Below are positions 46,899 to 55,595 of a DNA stretch of 55,684 nucleotides, in pieces. The stretch's first letter is position 1. Each line of letters begins with the position of its first letter. Made by a program: the position numbers and the translations under genes. Origin of the DNA: Urechidicola sp. (GTDB taxonomy: Bacteria; Bacteroidota; Bacteroidia; Flavobacteriales; Flavobacteriaceae); NCBI GenBank assembly GCA_028599075.1, contig JAQRMW010000121.1, forward strand, positions 1 to 55,684, given 5' to 3'. The notes below the pieces were generated by a model. It ran no database searches and had not been told where the DNA came from. It saw only the letters and a list, made by a program, of their open reading frames with translations.

Positions 46899-48086
46899 AT
46901 GAAATCAAAATTTAAAGCAGATAAGAACGGATATTACGGACAATTTGGAGGAGCATTCATCCCAGAATTGCTATATCCAAATGTAAAAGAATTAGAAGAT
47001 AATTATTTAAAAATTATTGAATCTGAGTCATTTCAAAAAGAATATAAAAGATTACTAAAAGATTACGTGGGTCGCCCTACACCCTTGTATTTAGCTCCAC
47101 GATTATCAGAAAAATACGGAACACAGATCTATTTAAAGCGCGAAGATTTAAATCATACAGGTGCTCATAAAGTAAACAATACGATTGGGCAAATTTTAAT
47201 TGCAAAACAACTAGGTAAAAAACGAATTATTGCCGAAACAGGTGCAGGTCAGCATGGAGTTGCAACAGCAACTGTTTGTGCCTTGATGAACTTAGAGTGT
47301 GTGGTTTTTATGGGAGAAATTGATATTAAACGTCAAGCGCCAAATGTAGCGCGAATGAAAATGTTGGGTGCTAAAGTTGTACCTGCAACAAGTGGAAGTA
47401 AAACTTTAAAAGATGCAACCAATGAAGCAATTCGCGATTGGATTGGAAACCCAGAAGACACTTATTATTTAATTGGTTCGGTAGTTGGTCCACATCCATA
47501 TCCAGATATGGTGGCGCGTTTGCAAGCCATTATTAGCGAAGAAATGAAATGGCAATTAAAAGAACATACAGGTAAAGAAACACCTGATACTGTGATTGCT
47601 TGTGTGGGTGGAGGCTCGAATGCAGCTGGAGCTTTTTATCATTTTTTGGATGATGAAAGTGTAGAACTAATTGCGGTTGAAGCAGCAGGATTAGGTGTTC
47701 ATAGTGGTGAGAGCGCAGCAACTTCTCAGTTGGGTGATGTTGGTGTCTTGCACGGAAGTAAAACCATTTTGATGCAAGATGAGTATGGACAAGTAATTGA
47801 ACCGTATTCTATTTCTGCAGGATTAGATTACCCAGGAATTGGACCTTTACATGCTTATTTAAATGAAAGTAATCGTGCTAAGTTTATGAATGCCACAGAC
47901 CAAGAAGCTCTAGATGCAGCTTATGAGTTGACGAAGTTAGAAGGAATTATTCCAGCTTTAGAAAGCGCACACGCTTTGGCAGTTTTAGAGAAAATTGATT
48001 TTAAGAAAGATCAAGTGGTTGTGGTGAATTTATCGGGTAGAGGAGATAAAGATTTGGAAACTTATATAAAGCATTTGGGTAAGTAA
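46899..48086 (+). CDS. trpB: tryptophan synthase beta chain
   Basis: A PLP enzyme joining indole and serine. The 395 aa have [14 protein letters not shown] at the N-terminus. The PLP Lys lies in [13 protein letters not shown] near residue 90, with [13 protein letters not shown] after it. The phosphate-binding GGGSNAAG lies near 232-239, and the C-terminal LSGRGDKD near 380. It is the standard TrpB1 type that pairs with TrpA. It lies downstream of trpF with a palindromic repeat between them. Confidence 0.97.
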   Translation: MKSKFKADKNGYYGQFGGAFIPELLYPNVKELEDNYLKIIESESFQKEYKRLLKDYVGRPTPLYLAPRLSEKYGTQIYLKREDLNHTGAHKVNNTIGQILIAKQLGKKRIIAETGAGQHGVATATVCALMNLECVVFMGEIDIKRQAPNVARMKMLGAKVVPATSGSKTLKDATNEAIRDWIGNPEDTYYLIGSVVGPHPYPDMVARLQAIISEEMKWQLKEHTGKETPDTVIACVGGGSNAAGAFYHFLDDESVELIAVEAAGLGVHSGESAATSQLGDVGVLHGSKTILMQDEYGQVIEPYSISAGLDYPGIGPLHAYLNESNRAKFMNATDQEALDAAYELTKLEGIIPALESAHALAVLEKIDFKKDQVVVVNLSGRGDKDLETYIKHLGK

Positions 48087-48138
48087 AAAGGAACAAAGTT
48101 GCAGAGTGTCAAAGTAGAAAAGAACAAGGAAAATGAGT

Positions 48139-48253
48139 CGTCAGTTCGAGTGATTTTCTACGATAGGAGAAAATAGTATCGAGAACATTTAAAAGAATAC
48201 TTCTCGATACAATTTGATTTCACTTTCGTTTCATCAAATCACTCGAAGTGACG
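48139..48253. repeat. long palindromic repeat between trpB and trpA (CGTCAGTTCGAGTG family)
   Basis: CGTCAGTTCGAGTGATTTTC on the left and AAATCACTCGAAGTGACG on the right are near-complementary. The centre has GTATCGAGAACATTTAAAAG and CTTCTCGATACAAT. It separates two genes whose products form one complex. A TACACAATTAAACGTTTACA word like the 2021-2084 unit follows just before trpA. Confidence 0.8.
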
Positions 48254-48295
48254 GAATAAACAAATACACAATTAAACGTTTACACAGATTTAAAA

Positions 48296-49063
48296 ATGAA
48301 TTCATTAAAAGAAATATTTAAAACCAAAAACAAAAATCTTTGCTCTGTATTTTTTACAGCAGGTTTTCCGGGGTTGAATGACACTCAAAAAATCATTGAA
48401 GATTTGGGTTCAAATGGAGTTGATTTTATTGAAGTAGGATTGCCTTATTCTGATCCTTTAGCAGATGGTCCTACGATACAGCATAGTAGTGAAGTTGCTT
48501 TGAATAACGGAATTAATTTAGATGTGATTTTTGAGCAATTAAAATCTATTAAGGATTCTAACAAAACACCTTTAGTGTTGATGGGTTATTTGAATCAGGT
48601 GTTAAAATATGGTGAAGAAAAATTTTGTGAGCAATGTGTTGCTTGTGGGATTGATACCGTGATTTTACCTGATTTGCCAATGATTGAATACGAAACACAT
48701 TACAAACAGTTATTTACTAAGTATGGAATTTCGAATGTATTTTTAATTACGCCACAAACATCCGAAGAGCGAATTAGAAAGATTGATGGGTTGACAGATG
48801 CTTTTATTTATGTGGTTGCATCAGCATCTATTACAGGAGCGAAAGGGGAAATATCAGCAGAACAGATTGCTTATTTTGAGCGTATCAAAGCCATGAATTT
48901 AAAATCTACTTTAATTGTAGGTTTTGGTATTTCAAATAAAACGACCTTTAATAAGGTGTGTGAATATGTAAATGGAGCCATTCTTGGTTCAGCGTTTATA
49001 AAGCACTTGGATGCAAAAGGAGTTGATACAATTGATGCGTTTGTTAAAGGGGTTTTGGATTAG
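48296..49063 (+). CDS. trpA: tryptophan synthase alpha chain
   Basis: Releases indole from indole-3-glycerol phosphate and channels it to TrpB. The 255-aa TIM barrel has AGFPGLNDT near 22-30 and catalytic Glu in DFIEVGLPYSDPLADGPTIQ near 44-63. DLP with the catalytic Asp lies in TVILPDLPMIEY near 122, and ASITGAKGE near 178-186. It is the last gene of the split trp set. Its stop lies directly against the stop of the convergent gene at 49064, with no intergenic base. Confidence 0.96.
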   Translation: MNSLKEIFKTKNKNLCSVFFTAGFPGLNDTQKIIEDLGSNGVDFIEVGLPYSDPLADGPTIQHSSEVALNNGINLDVIFEQLKSIKDSNKTPLVLMGYLNQVLKYGEEKFCEQCVACGIDTVILPDLPMIEYETHYKQLFTKYGISNVFLITPQTSEERIRKIDGLTDAFIYVVASASITGAKGEISAEQIAYFERIKAMNLKSTLIVGFGISNKTTFNKVCEYVNGAILGSAFIKHLDAKGVDTIDAFVKGVLD

Positions 49064-50842
49064 TTATTGATATATTTTATTAATACTATCATAACACGGT
49101 AGTGCCGTATATATTAAACCTTGTTTAAGCTGATTTTCATTTTCAATAATTCTAGACAGTTCTAAATCTTTTTCGATATTAGAATTCTTATCATAATTAT
49201 TAAAATCCGATAGCCGTTTCTTTAAAGTTTGATTGTCAATTTTTGACAATTCCAAAGAGAGATTATTAATACTGTTATTTTCTAAATTTGTTGTGATAGA
49301 TTTTGAACTGTAATATGTGAGGTCTTCTTTATATGCAATACTCACTGCGTGAATTTTAGAATTTTTCCCTACAGGTAAAGCTGACCCAAAATCTTCGTTA
49401 ATGGTAAAGATTCTCTTGTTTATAGAGCTTAGTTTAACCATGCTTTTTATATCTTCATAAAGCACATAAGTATGAACTTGGTCAAATTGTAAATCATTTT
49501 CAATAATAATTTCTATCTGCTGGTAATTCCATGTTTTTGGAACCGTACCTCTGTCAATGTTCTTCCATCCAAACTCATCTTGAACAAACCCATAACTTTG
49601 CATGGTTACCTTTTCTCGCTCTTTTTTTATACTGTTATATTCTTTTCTAATTGCAGATTCATTTTCTTTAGTGATTGCAATTTTACACAATTTATCTGCG
49701 CGTTTTTGGTTTTTTAATAATTGCTTGTTGTAAAATTCTTTGAGCTGATTTATATATGGGTTCTTATGCTCGACATTGGTCAATCGTTGGTTTTTAAATT
49801 CTCTAAATTTTTTAACAAACCAAAAATCTACGTACCCAATTGTATCATATAGCATAACATCAATTTCATAACCGCCATAATTTCTTTTCCAATACATAGA
49901 ATCTATTTCAGGAACCAGTTGTTCTTTATAACTTTCAATAACCAAACTATCAATTTCCCATAAATTCTTTTTTAGATTGTTGATGTATAAATCTAAAATA
50001 TAATTTTCGCAGGTTTTGTGAATAAAATTAAGCCGTTCTTCAAACTCTTTGGTTGCAATGAAAGTGTTGTTGAATTCTTTAGATTTTATGGTTTCTATAC
50101 TTGATGGGTTGACGCCATAAGTACCTTCCCCTGTTATTCCTCCACCTAAATTTTCAATAAATAAATATGGCGTTTTACCTTTTAGGGGTAAATTATAATA
50201 CAAACTATCAATATCTTTTTTGTCAGAATTTAATTGGTAATAGTCTAAATAGTTTTTTGCAACAGTTTTAAATCCATCAGGTAAAAAATCTAATAATTCT
50301 AAATCAATAGGAATCAAATATTGCTCAAATTTTTTAGGATTGATCCAATTCATATTACCCAAGGAGTCACGAACTCCATCATAAAGCATCATATTTGATT
50401 TTCTTTTTTGAGTAGGAATTTCTATATATAATGGACTCTTTTTATTGATGGTTAAATTTTTACCGCTTGATGTAGCATTGGTAAAAATCATTCCATCGGT
50501 TTCTAACAATTTTCCGTTAGATGATGTGGTAAGGTTAGATAAAATCATATCCTCAATTTTGAACGCTTCAGACAATTCAAATTCAATATTTTCTGAAACA
50601 ATATTACCGTCAGAATCTAGAAAAGCATTTTCGGGTATCACAATTTTAGTTCCTTGTTGTCCGATAACAATAGTATCCTTTTTAGGGTTGATATCAAAAA
50701 ATTGACTTTTTACAATTGTATTATTAAATAAATCGGTAGATGTGATTTTGGGAGAGGGTTCAGAAATAGATTGATTAAATAAGTAGAAAGATGTAATTAA
50801 AATAAGTAGAACGAAGATAGCAAAAGTAATTACTTTTTTCAT
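49064..50842 (-). CDS. unknown exported protein with an N-terminal ZU5-like beta domain
   Basis: A 592-aa protein with an N-terminal hydrophobic segment (about 5-24) acting as signal or anchor, and the rest presumably periplasmic. Residues about 55-150 (GTKIVIPENAF, NIEFELSEAFKIEDMILSNL, TTSSNGKLLETDGMIF) resemble a ZU5-like beta-sandwich that recurs in Bacteroidota surface proteins. The remainder is Lys/Asn/Tyr-rich, partly helical (about 350-410), and not recognised. It has no lipobox and no obvious C-terminal sorting signal. Its stop abuts the trpA stop. Confidence 0.75.
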   Translation of the reverse strand: MKKVITFAIFVLLILITSFYLFNQSISEPSPKITSTDLFNNTIVKSQFFDINPKKDTIVIGQQGTKIVIPENAFLDSDGNIVSENIEFELSEAFKIEDMILSNLTTSSNGKLLETDGMIFTNATSSGKNLTINKKSPLYIEIPTQKRKSNMMLYDGVRDSLGNMNWINPKKFEQYLIPIDLELLDFLPDGFKTVAKNYLDYYQLNSDKKDIDSLYYNLPLKGKTPYLFIENLGGGITGEGTYGVNPSSIETIKSKEFNNTFIATKEFEERLNFIHKTCENYILDLYINNLKKNLWEIDSLVIESYKEQLVPEIDSMYWKRNYGGYEIDVMLYDTIGYVDFWFVKKFREFKNQRLTNVEHKNPYINQLKEFYNKQLLKNQKRADKLCKIAITKENESAIRKEYNSIKKEREKVTMQSYGFVQDEFGWKNIDRGTVPKTWNYQQIEIIIENDLQFDQVHTYVLYEDIKSMVKLSSINKRIFTINEDFGSALPVGKNSKIHAVSIAYKEDLTYYSSKSITTNLENNSINNLSLELSKIDNQTLKKRLSDFNNYDKNSNIEKDLELSRIIENENQLKQGLIYTALPCYDSINKIYQ

Positions 50843-50903
50843 AGATAGATTTATGTTTTGATTTTAGGGTTGCAAATAGTATTCCAAATATAAAGGTAAA
50901 TAA

Positions 50904-51212
50904 TCACATAAAACAATCCAACCAATCAGCAAACATATGTAAGAGTAAAGCAATGGCTACAATCCGTGTTTTCTTAAAAAACAATCCAACAAAATAAATT
51001 CCGATTGCAATATAAGAATGCAGCGGATGAAAATTAATACTACATCTATTTGGGTCAAAAATTGGGTTAGCCAATAAATGATCTAAATCTACCAACATTG
51101 TCAAGAGGAAAATTACATAAACCTTGACCCATTGTTTTCTAAAAAAGAGAAGGGCAATGAATACAGGAATTATAAAGTGTAATCCGTAGTGAATAAAAAA
51201 CTTCAATGTCAT
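50904..51212 (-). CDS. DUF6122 family small membrane protein
   Basis: A 102-aa protein with about three TM helices. The pattern FFIHYGLHFIIP, DLDHLLANPIFDPNRCSINFHP (two stretches near 42-63), LHSY and HMFADWLDCFM matches DUF6122 from memory. The repeated His and Asp residues on the membrane face resemble those of the membrane-bound metal-dependent hydrolase (YdjM-like) group, so metal binding is plausible. The function is unknown. The ATG is only four bases after a TACTTTTG -7 element, suggesting a leaderless mRNA. Confidence 0.8.
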   Translation of the reverse strand: MTLKFFIHYGLHFIIPVFIALLFFRKQWVKVYVIFLLTMLVDLDHLLANPIFDPNRCSINFHPLHSYIAIGIYFVGLFFKKTRIVAIALLLHMFADWLDCFM

Positions 51213-51216
51213 TTGG

Positions 51217-51224
51217 CAAAAGTA
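51217..51224 (-). promoter_or_regulatory. -7 element of the DUF6122 gene
   Basis: Minus-strand TACTTTTG matches TAnnTTTG and ends four bases before the ATG at 51212. Confidence 0.5.
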
Positions 51225-51269
51225 TATTATTTGTCTTTCTCTCGAAAGTAAGAACCCATTTAGATTTTG

Positions 51270-51421
51270 TATTCATTTTCTTTGTATGTCCAAAGAAAAC
51301 GAATCAAAAGAAAGGACACTTTTATGATGAATTTTGATTACATCAAACCAAAATCTCAATCCTAATTTTTTTCCAAGGCTTCAAAAAATTTCAACGGATA
51401 AATTTTTATTCTGCATAAAAG
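51270..51421 (-). repeat. dispersed repeat, copy 2 (about 150 bp)
   Basis: The reverse complement of this stretch matches 27846-28047 through TTGAAGCCTTGGAAA, TTTTGGTTT, AAAATTCATC, TTCTTTTGATTCGTTTT and CAAAGAAAATGAAT. It lacks the roughly 50-65 extra bases of copy 1. It lies in the 378-base gap before the CDGSH gene. Confidence 0.8.
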
Positions 51422-51446
51422 GAATTTATGATGTGATTAATTGATT

Positions 51447-51526
51447 GTCATTTCGAACTCATGTGAGAAATCTCCTTATCATTTATCACCAAAGTTTGAG
51501 ATTCCCACGCTGCGCTCGGAATGACG
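51447..51526. repeat. palindromic repeat (GTCATTTCGAACTCATGTGAG family)
   Basis: GTCATTTCGAACTCATGTGA...AATCTC on the left and GAGATTCCCACGCTGCGCTC then GGAATGAC on the right. The second copy is at 51876-51954. Confidence 0.8.
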
Positions 51527-51590
51527 GAAGGTATTTAGGCCTATTAATTTTTAATTTATATCTTTAACATCAAACCTAATATTTATACAA

Positions 51591-51824
51591 ATGAATTTAC
51601 CAAAAAGAGCAGGAGATAGCCCAATTGCAATAGAATTAAAAGAAGGAAAAAAGTATGCTTGGTGTACTTGCGGCTTGTCTGAAAATCAACCTTTATGCGA
51701 CGGAAAACATAAAGGGACTAGTATGCGACCTCAAGTGTTTACAGCAGAAAATTCTGAAACGAAATATTTGTGTGCTTGTAAAGCAACAGGTAATGGTCCT
51801 TTTTGTGATGGTTCTCATAAGTAG
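51591..51824 (+). CDS. CDGSH iron-sulfur domain protein (two CDGSH motifs)
   Basis: A 77-aa protein with two cluster-binding motifs: C25/C27/C36/H40 in CTCGLSENQPLCDGKH and C61/C63/C72/H76 in CACKATGNGPFCDGSH. Each should hold a [2Fe-2S] cluster with three Cys and one His, as in mitoNEET. Small two-motif bacterial versions fold as a tandem repeat. The role is unknown, probably redox or cluster transfer. It is flanked by palindromic repeats on both sides. A TATCTTTA about 30 bases upstream is a near match to the -7 element. Confidence 0.92.
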   Translation: MNLPKRAGDSPIAIELKEGKKYAWCTCGLSENQPLCDGKHKGTSMRPQVFTAENSETKYLCACKATGNGPFCDGSHK

Positions 51825-51875
51825 TGTTTCTTTGTTGTCTTTTCCGTGAAAATAGAAATCTAGTAATTATTCACA

Positions 51876-51954
51876 GTCATTTCGAACTGAAGTGAGAAAT
51901 CTCATTGTCAATTAGTATAGAAGGTGAGATTCCCACGCTGCGCTCGGAAAGACC
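51876..51954. repeat. palindromic repeat (GTCATTTCGAACTGAAGTGAG family)
   Basis: Same architecture as 51447-51526, ending in GAGATTCCCACGCTGCGCTC. The two flank the CDGSH gene as direct repeats. Confidence 0.8.
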
Positions 51955-51991
51955 GAAAGTATATTTGTAGTAGATTGAGATGTAACTGAAA

Positions 51992-52765
51992 TTAAAACCA
52001 CTCTTGATATTGCTCTACTCTAAAATCAAACGTAGTATATTTTGAGTTCAGGATTTTCATTTTTTTATAATACGTATTACTTCCAATAGCTCTGTTTGCT
52101 GACCCAGATGGAGAAGTAAGGGAGACTGTCTTGATGATTCTTTGTTGAGGTTCTTCGACAAGCTCAGAATGACATTCTTCTGTTGAATTGTCATTTCGAA
52201 ATGAGTTTTTCGATTGAGAAATCTCATTACTTTGGATTTTAATATGAGTGTCCTTAGTTACACTTGGCAAGACGAATTGATGAATTCTCGGAATTTCATT
52301 AGATACCAACTCTAATTTTAAATTGTACTCTTTTAAATGTTTTCTAAAGAAATATTCAGGACCATTTTTAGAATTGCCACCTGTAAATAATAGCGTATTC
52401 ACTTTAGGATATTGTTTTAAATAGCTGATTAAATTACGTAATTTAATATTTTGCATTCCTAAATCTGAAGCGTCAATTTTATCACGTTCGCAAGAATCTA
52501 CAATATCACAAACTCCGATTTTATGTTTTATTAAAAAGTTTTTTCGTTGCTGAATTGCTTCATTGGTGTTTTCGAAATGTAAGCCTAAATCGTGAATTTT
52601 ATCAACATACAACCAAAGTGAATTGTAATAACTACCATAGCAAAAATCGACATCTTTTTCTAAAAGTTCACCAGTCGTAAATCGAGGTGGAGGTAAAGTA
52701 CCAACAATTAGTTTCTCGGTATTTTTAAAAATAAATGGTGCGTATGGATGCTTGTGTAAAAACAA
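51992..52765 (-). CDS. uracil-DNA-glycosylase-fold protein carrying repeat-derived insert
   Basis: A 257-aa protein. LIVGTLPPPRF at 19-29, GVCDIVDSCER at 84-94, LLFTGGNSKNGPEYF at 125-139 and SPSGSANRAIG near 218-228 fit the UDG/TDG superfamily pattern (motif 1, helix, substrate wall, final SPS loop). The Gly-Thr-Leu-Pro-Pro motif lacks the Asp/Gln water activator of family 1, so the chemistry is uncertain. Residues about 179-206 (QSNEISQSKNSFRND, STEECHSELVEEP) are encoded by two intergenic-type repeats and interrupt the domain just before the last motif. Its start abuts the M28 peptidase stop. Confidence 0.78.
   Translation of the reverse strand: MFLHKHPYAPFIFKNTEKLIVGTLPPPRFTTGELLEKDVDFCYGSYYNSLWLYVDKIHDLGLHFENTNEAIQQRKNFLIKHKIGVCDIVDSCERDKIDASDLGMQNIKLRNLISYLKQYPKVNTLLFTGGNSKNGPEYFFRKHLKEYNLKLELVSNEIPRIHQFVLPSVTKDTHIKIQSNEISQSKNSFRNDNSTEECHSELVEEPQQRIIKTVSLTSPSGSANRAIGSNTYYKKMKILNSKYTTFDFRVEQYQEWF
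52149..52230. repeat. two palindromic repeat pieces inside the UDG-like gene
   Basis: GGTTCTTCGACAAGCTCAGA followed by ATGAC (52149-52173) and TGTCATTTCGAAATGAGTTT followed by GAGAAATCTCATT (52190-52227) match the intergenic families at 3857 and 51447. Confidence 0.75.
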
Positions 52766-54190
52766 TTATTTTTTGATTGGTTGTACATCTAAATATTTAT
52801 CCATCAAATACACCAAAGAAGTCATTGCAGCAGCTCCTAATTGCAATTCGCGTCTATTTACTTTATCAAAAGTGTCAGTAGATGTATGGTGATAGTCAAA
52901 GTAGCGTTGGCTATTTGGCTTGTAACCAGACAAAGTAATTGTACCATCTTTTAATGGAGCAACATCAGCACCAGACCCACCCACTGTCCAATCGTGTAAG
53001 CCATAAGGAGATAGTAGTGGTTTCCAACTCATAAACAATTCTTTGTTTTCTTCATTTCCATCATAAGAAAACCCTCTTGGTGTAAATCCTCCTGAGTCAG
53101 ATTCTAACGCCGCAACATGTACTTCTTTTTTAAGTTTTGCTTCTGCAGCATATTTTTTTGCACCACGCGTTCCGTTTTCTTCATTCATAAATAAGACAAC
53201 ACGAATTGTATGTTGAGGTTGAATTCCAGTTTCTTTTAACAAGCGTAATACTTCTAACGATTGTACAATTCCTGTTCCATCATCATGAGCGCCTTCACCT
53301 AAATCCCAAGAATCTAAATGCCCACCAACCGTTATGTATTGATCAGGATATTTACTACCCGTAATTTCTCCAATCACGTTAAATGATGGAGCATCAGGTA
53401 AGGTTTTACAACTTTGTTTAAAATAGAATTTCAGATTCGGATTTGTTTTTAAATCTTCATTCAACTTCTTAGCAGCATTCGTGCTAATTGCTGCTGTTGG
53501 CGTATATTGTTCAGATGGAATATCACCATAACTCATTACGCCTGTATGTGGGTAATCGTCCATACTCAGCGTCATTGAACGCACTATGACTCCGACTGCA
53601 CCAAACTCGCCACAGGTTTTAGCTCCGGCATAGCGTTGGTCAACGCAACCGCCATACGCTTTAAATGTATTGATAAGTGTTGGGTCGAAAGGACGGTTAA
53701 AAAACACAATCTTACCTCTAAGTTGTTCGCCTTTAGCTTTGGCCTCTTCTAAACTTTTTACTTCAATCACTTCTGCGGTAATACCTTCATTTGGAGTTGC
53801 AATAGAACCTCCCAAGGCACAAATGGGTACAGCACTTAATTCATTTCCAATAGTATAAAAGGCATTTTCTTTTTCTCCACGAACCCAATGTGGTACCATG
53901 ATAGCTTGTAGCCTAACATTTTCAAAGCCTTGATCTTTCATTAATTGTTCTCCCCATTCAACTGCTTGTTGTGCTTCTGGAGACCCTGATAAGCGACCGC
54001 CAATATTTTGTGTTAAATCTCTTAACCATTCATAAGCTTGACCTTCGGAAAGTGATGCATTAAAAATAGTTTTGATTTGTGTAGAATCTTGTTTGTTGAT
54101 GGTTGAGGTTTCAACTTCTTTAACTGCTTTTTTTTCTGTACAAGAAATGATTGTAAAAGCAATGATTAGGCTTATGGAAAGGTTACGCAT
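52766..54190 (-). CDS. M28 family metallopeptidase, lipoprotein
   Basis: A 474-aa exported zinc aminopeptidase/carboxypeptidase-type enzyme. The signal peptide ends in lipobox IISC with Cys17. A PA-like insert lies at about 120-250. The peptidase core has zinc ligands and catalytic residues in GGHLDSWD (His291), AHDDGTG (Asp303), MNEENGTRG (Glu337/338), ESDSGG (Asp365) and YHHTSTDT (His434/435). It probably trims peptides outside the inner membrane, which fits the peptide transporters of the same window, though it is not next to them. It is co-directional with the UDG-like gene and directly upstream of it. Confidence 0.93.
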   Translation of the reverse strand: MRNLSISLIIAFTIISCTEKKAVKEVETSTINKQDSTQIKTIFNASLSEGQAYEWLRDLTQNIGGRLSGSPEAQQAVEWGEQLMKDQGFENVRLQAIMVPHWVRGEKENAFYTIGNELSAVPICALGGSIATPNEGITAEVIEVKSLEEAKAKGEQLRGKIVFFNRPFDPTLINTFKAYGGCVDQRYAGAKTCGEFGAVGVIVRSMTLSMDDYPHTGVMSYGDIPSEQYTPTAAISTNAAKKLNEDLKTNPNLKFYFKQSCKTLPDAPSFNVIGEITGSKYPDQYITVGGHLDSWDLGEGAHDDGTGIVQSLEVLRLLKETGIQPQHTIRVVLFMNEENGTRGAKKYAAEAKLKKEVHVAALESDSGGFTPRGFSYDGNEENKELFMSWKPLLSPYGLHDWTVGGSGADVAPLKDGTITLSGYKPNSQRYFDYHHTSTDTFDKVNRRELQLGAAAMTSLVYLMDKYLDVQPIKK

Positions 54191-54277
54191 TTAGGGTGAT
54201 TTTTATTTCATGTAAATCTACGGAAAATGAGTTAATTGAAGAATTATAAAATTACCAACAACTTACAGTGAAATTTC

Positions 54278-55249
54278 TTAGTCTTCTAACGGTCGTTTTT
54301 TAATCATTCCACCTTTGGTGTCCTTGATACTATTCATAATAATAAAAGCGTTTGAATCAATTTTATCAATTTCTTTTTTGAGATTGGAAATTTCTAATCG
54401 GGTGATGACAGAATATAAAATATCTATTGGTTTAGGGTCATCACCTTCTTTACGATAACCTCCTTTTCCTGAATAGATGGTTACACCACGACCTAATTTT
54501 TCGATAATCATAACGCGAATTTTTTCACTTTTATCTGAAATGATAGTTATTCCAGTATATTCTTCAATACCTTCAATCACAAAATCGATGGTTTTTGAAG
54601 CTGCGATGTAAGTGAGGATTGCATATAGTGCAATTTCTATGGATAGGATATAAGCACCAAACGAAAATATGATGATGTTAAATATCAATATTATATCACC
54701 AATGGTAAGTCCAGTTTTTTTACTTAGGAAAATGGCCAATACTTCTGTGCCATCAATCACAGCACCACCTCGAATAGACATTCCAATACCGACTCCTAAA
54801 AAGAACCCGCCAAATACTGCAATTAGTAATTTATCGGATGTTATTAATGGAAAAGGAATAAAGTGCACGATTAATGCCAATCCGATGATGGCTAAAATAC
54901 TTTTGATGGCGAACTGTTTTCCAATTTGTTTATACCCTAAAAGGATAAAAGGGAAATTAATTGCCACTATAAGTATAGATAGAGCAATGCTGGTTGTTTC
55001 GGAAATTAAAAGAGATATACCCATTGCACCACCATCGATAAATGAGTTTGGTAATAAGAACCCTTTGAGCCCAAAACCTGCAGAAAAAATACCAATAGTT
55101 AAAAAAATAGAATCTCTAACAAAATAAATTGTAGTTGCCTTGATAATACCAAACTCTTCTGATAACGAAGATGTTTTTATAGTTGTACTACTTTTTTTAA
55201 GACGTTGTTTTGCCTTGGCTAAAATTAATTTTCTAAAAAACCGAATCAT
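54278..55249 (-). CDS. YitT family membrane protein
   Basis: A 323-aa protein with five to six TM helices at about 50-220. It has the YitT pattern FGLKGFLLPNSFIDGGAMGISLL and GMSIRGGAVIDGTEVLAIFLSKK (each seen in shorter blocks). A C-terminal soluble DUF2179-type domain follows (GITIISDKSEKIRVMIIEKL, VTIYSGKGGYRKE). The function of the family is not established. A basic N-terminal 40-residue stretch precedes the first TM. A TAACTTTG element lies 23 bases upstream. Confidence 0.9.
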   Translation of the reverse strand: MIRFFRKLILAKAKQRLKKSSTTIKTSSLSEEFGIIKATTIYFVRDSIFLTIGIFSAGFGLKGFLLPNSFIDGGAMGISLLISETTSIALSILIVAINFPFILLGYKQIGKQFAIKSILAIIGLALIVHFIPFPLITSDKLLIAVFGGFFLGVGIGMSIRGGAVIDGTEVLAIFLSKKTGLTIGDIILIFNIIIFSFGAYILSIEIALYAILTYIAASKTIDFVIEGIEEYTGITIISDKSEKIRVMIIEKLGRGVTIYSGKGGYRKEGDDPKPIDILYSVITRLEISNLKKEIDKIDSNAFIIMNSIKDTKGGMIKKRPLED

Positions 55250-55272
55250 ATTGTTACTTTGACTATATGTAT

Positions 55273-55280
55273 CAAAGTTA
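55273..55280 (-). promoter_or_regulatory. -7 element of the YitT gene
   Basis: Minus-strand TAACTTTG matches TAnnTTTG, 23 bases before the start at 55249. Confidence 0.5.
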
Positions 55281-55319
55281 GGGAATTTTAGTGGGTAAAT
55301 GATAGAAGGAATAGTAGAT

Positions 55320-55595
55320 TTAATGAATTACATATTTTGTAATTGAATCGGTTTTGAAGAAGTAATTGTTTAGAATTACAGAATTGCTTGAATCTAAAGA
55401 GTATAGATTTTCATTTTTAAGTAGGAGTTTTTTATTATATAAATAAAAAGGTTTAGGGGGTAAATTATTTAAATCAAGAGTTATTTTATAACTTTTATCT
55501 ATACTGCATACATCATATTCAGAAACTAGGATATTATCATAACTATAAATTTGAATTTTTTTAGGCTCAAGATAACTTAAGAGGGTTATCTTTGA
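55320..55595 (-). pseudogene. possible gene remnant without a start codon
   Basis: The minus strand is open for about 91 codons (ending in KTDSITKYVIH then TAA). The residue mix looks protein-like (YDNILVSEYDVCSIDKSYKI, LPPKPFYLYNKKLLLKNENL) but there is no ATG, and a stop lies just upstream. It could be a decayed gene, a gene with a frameshift, or chance. I see no family resemblance. A hairpin (AAGATAAC/GTTATCTT, 55569-55592) lies in its 5' part. The rest of 55250-55684 holds the YitT promoter element and nothing else that I can support. Confidence 0.3.

Noticed and set aside
54669-55127. A 152-codon plus-strand ORF opposite the YitT gene
   Set aside because: It is an antisense shadow. The minus-strand frame has clear YitT motifs and TM helices.
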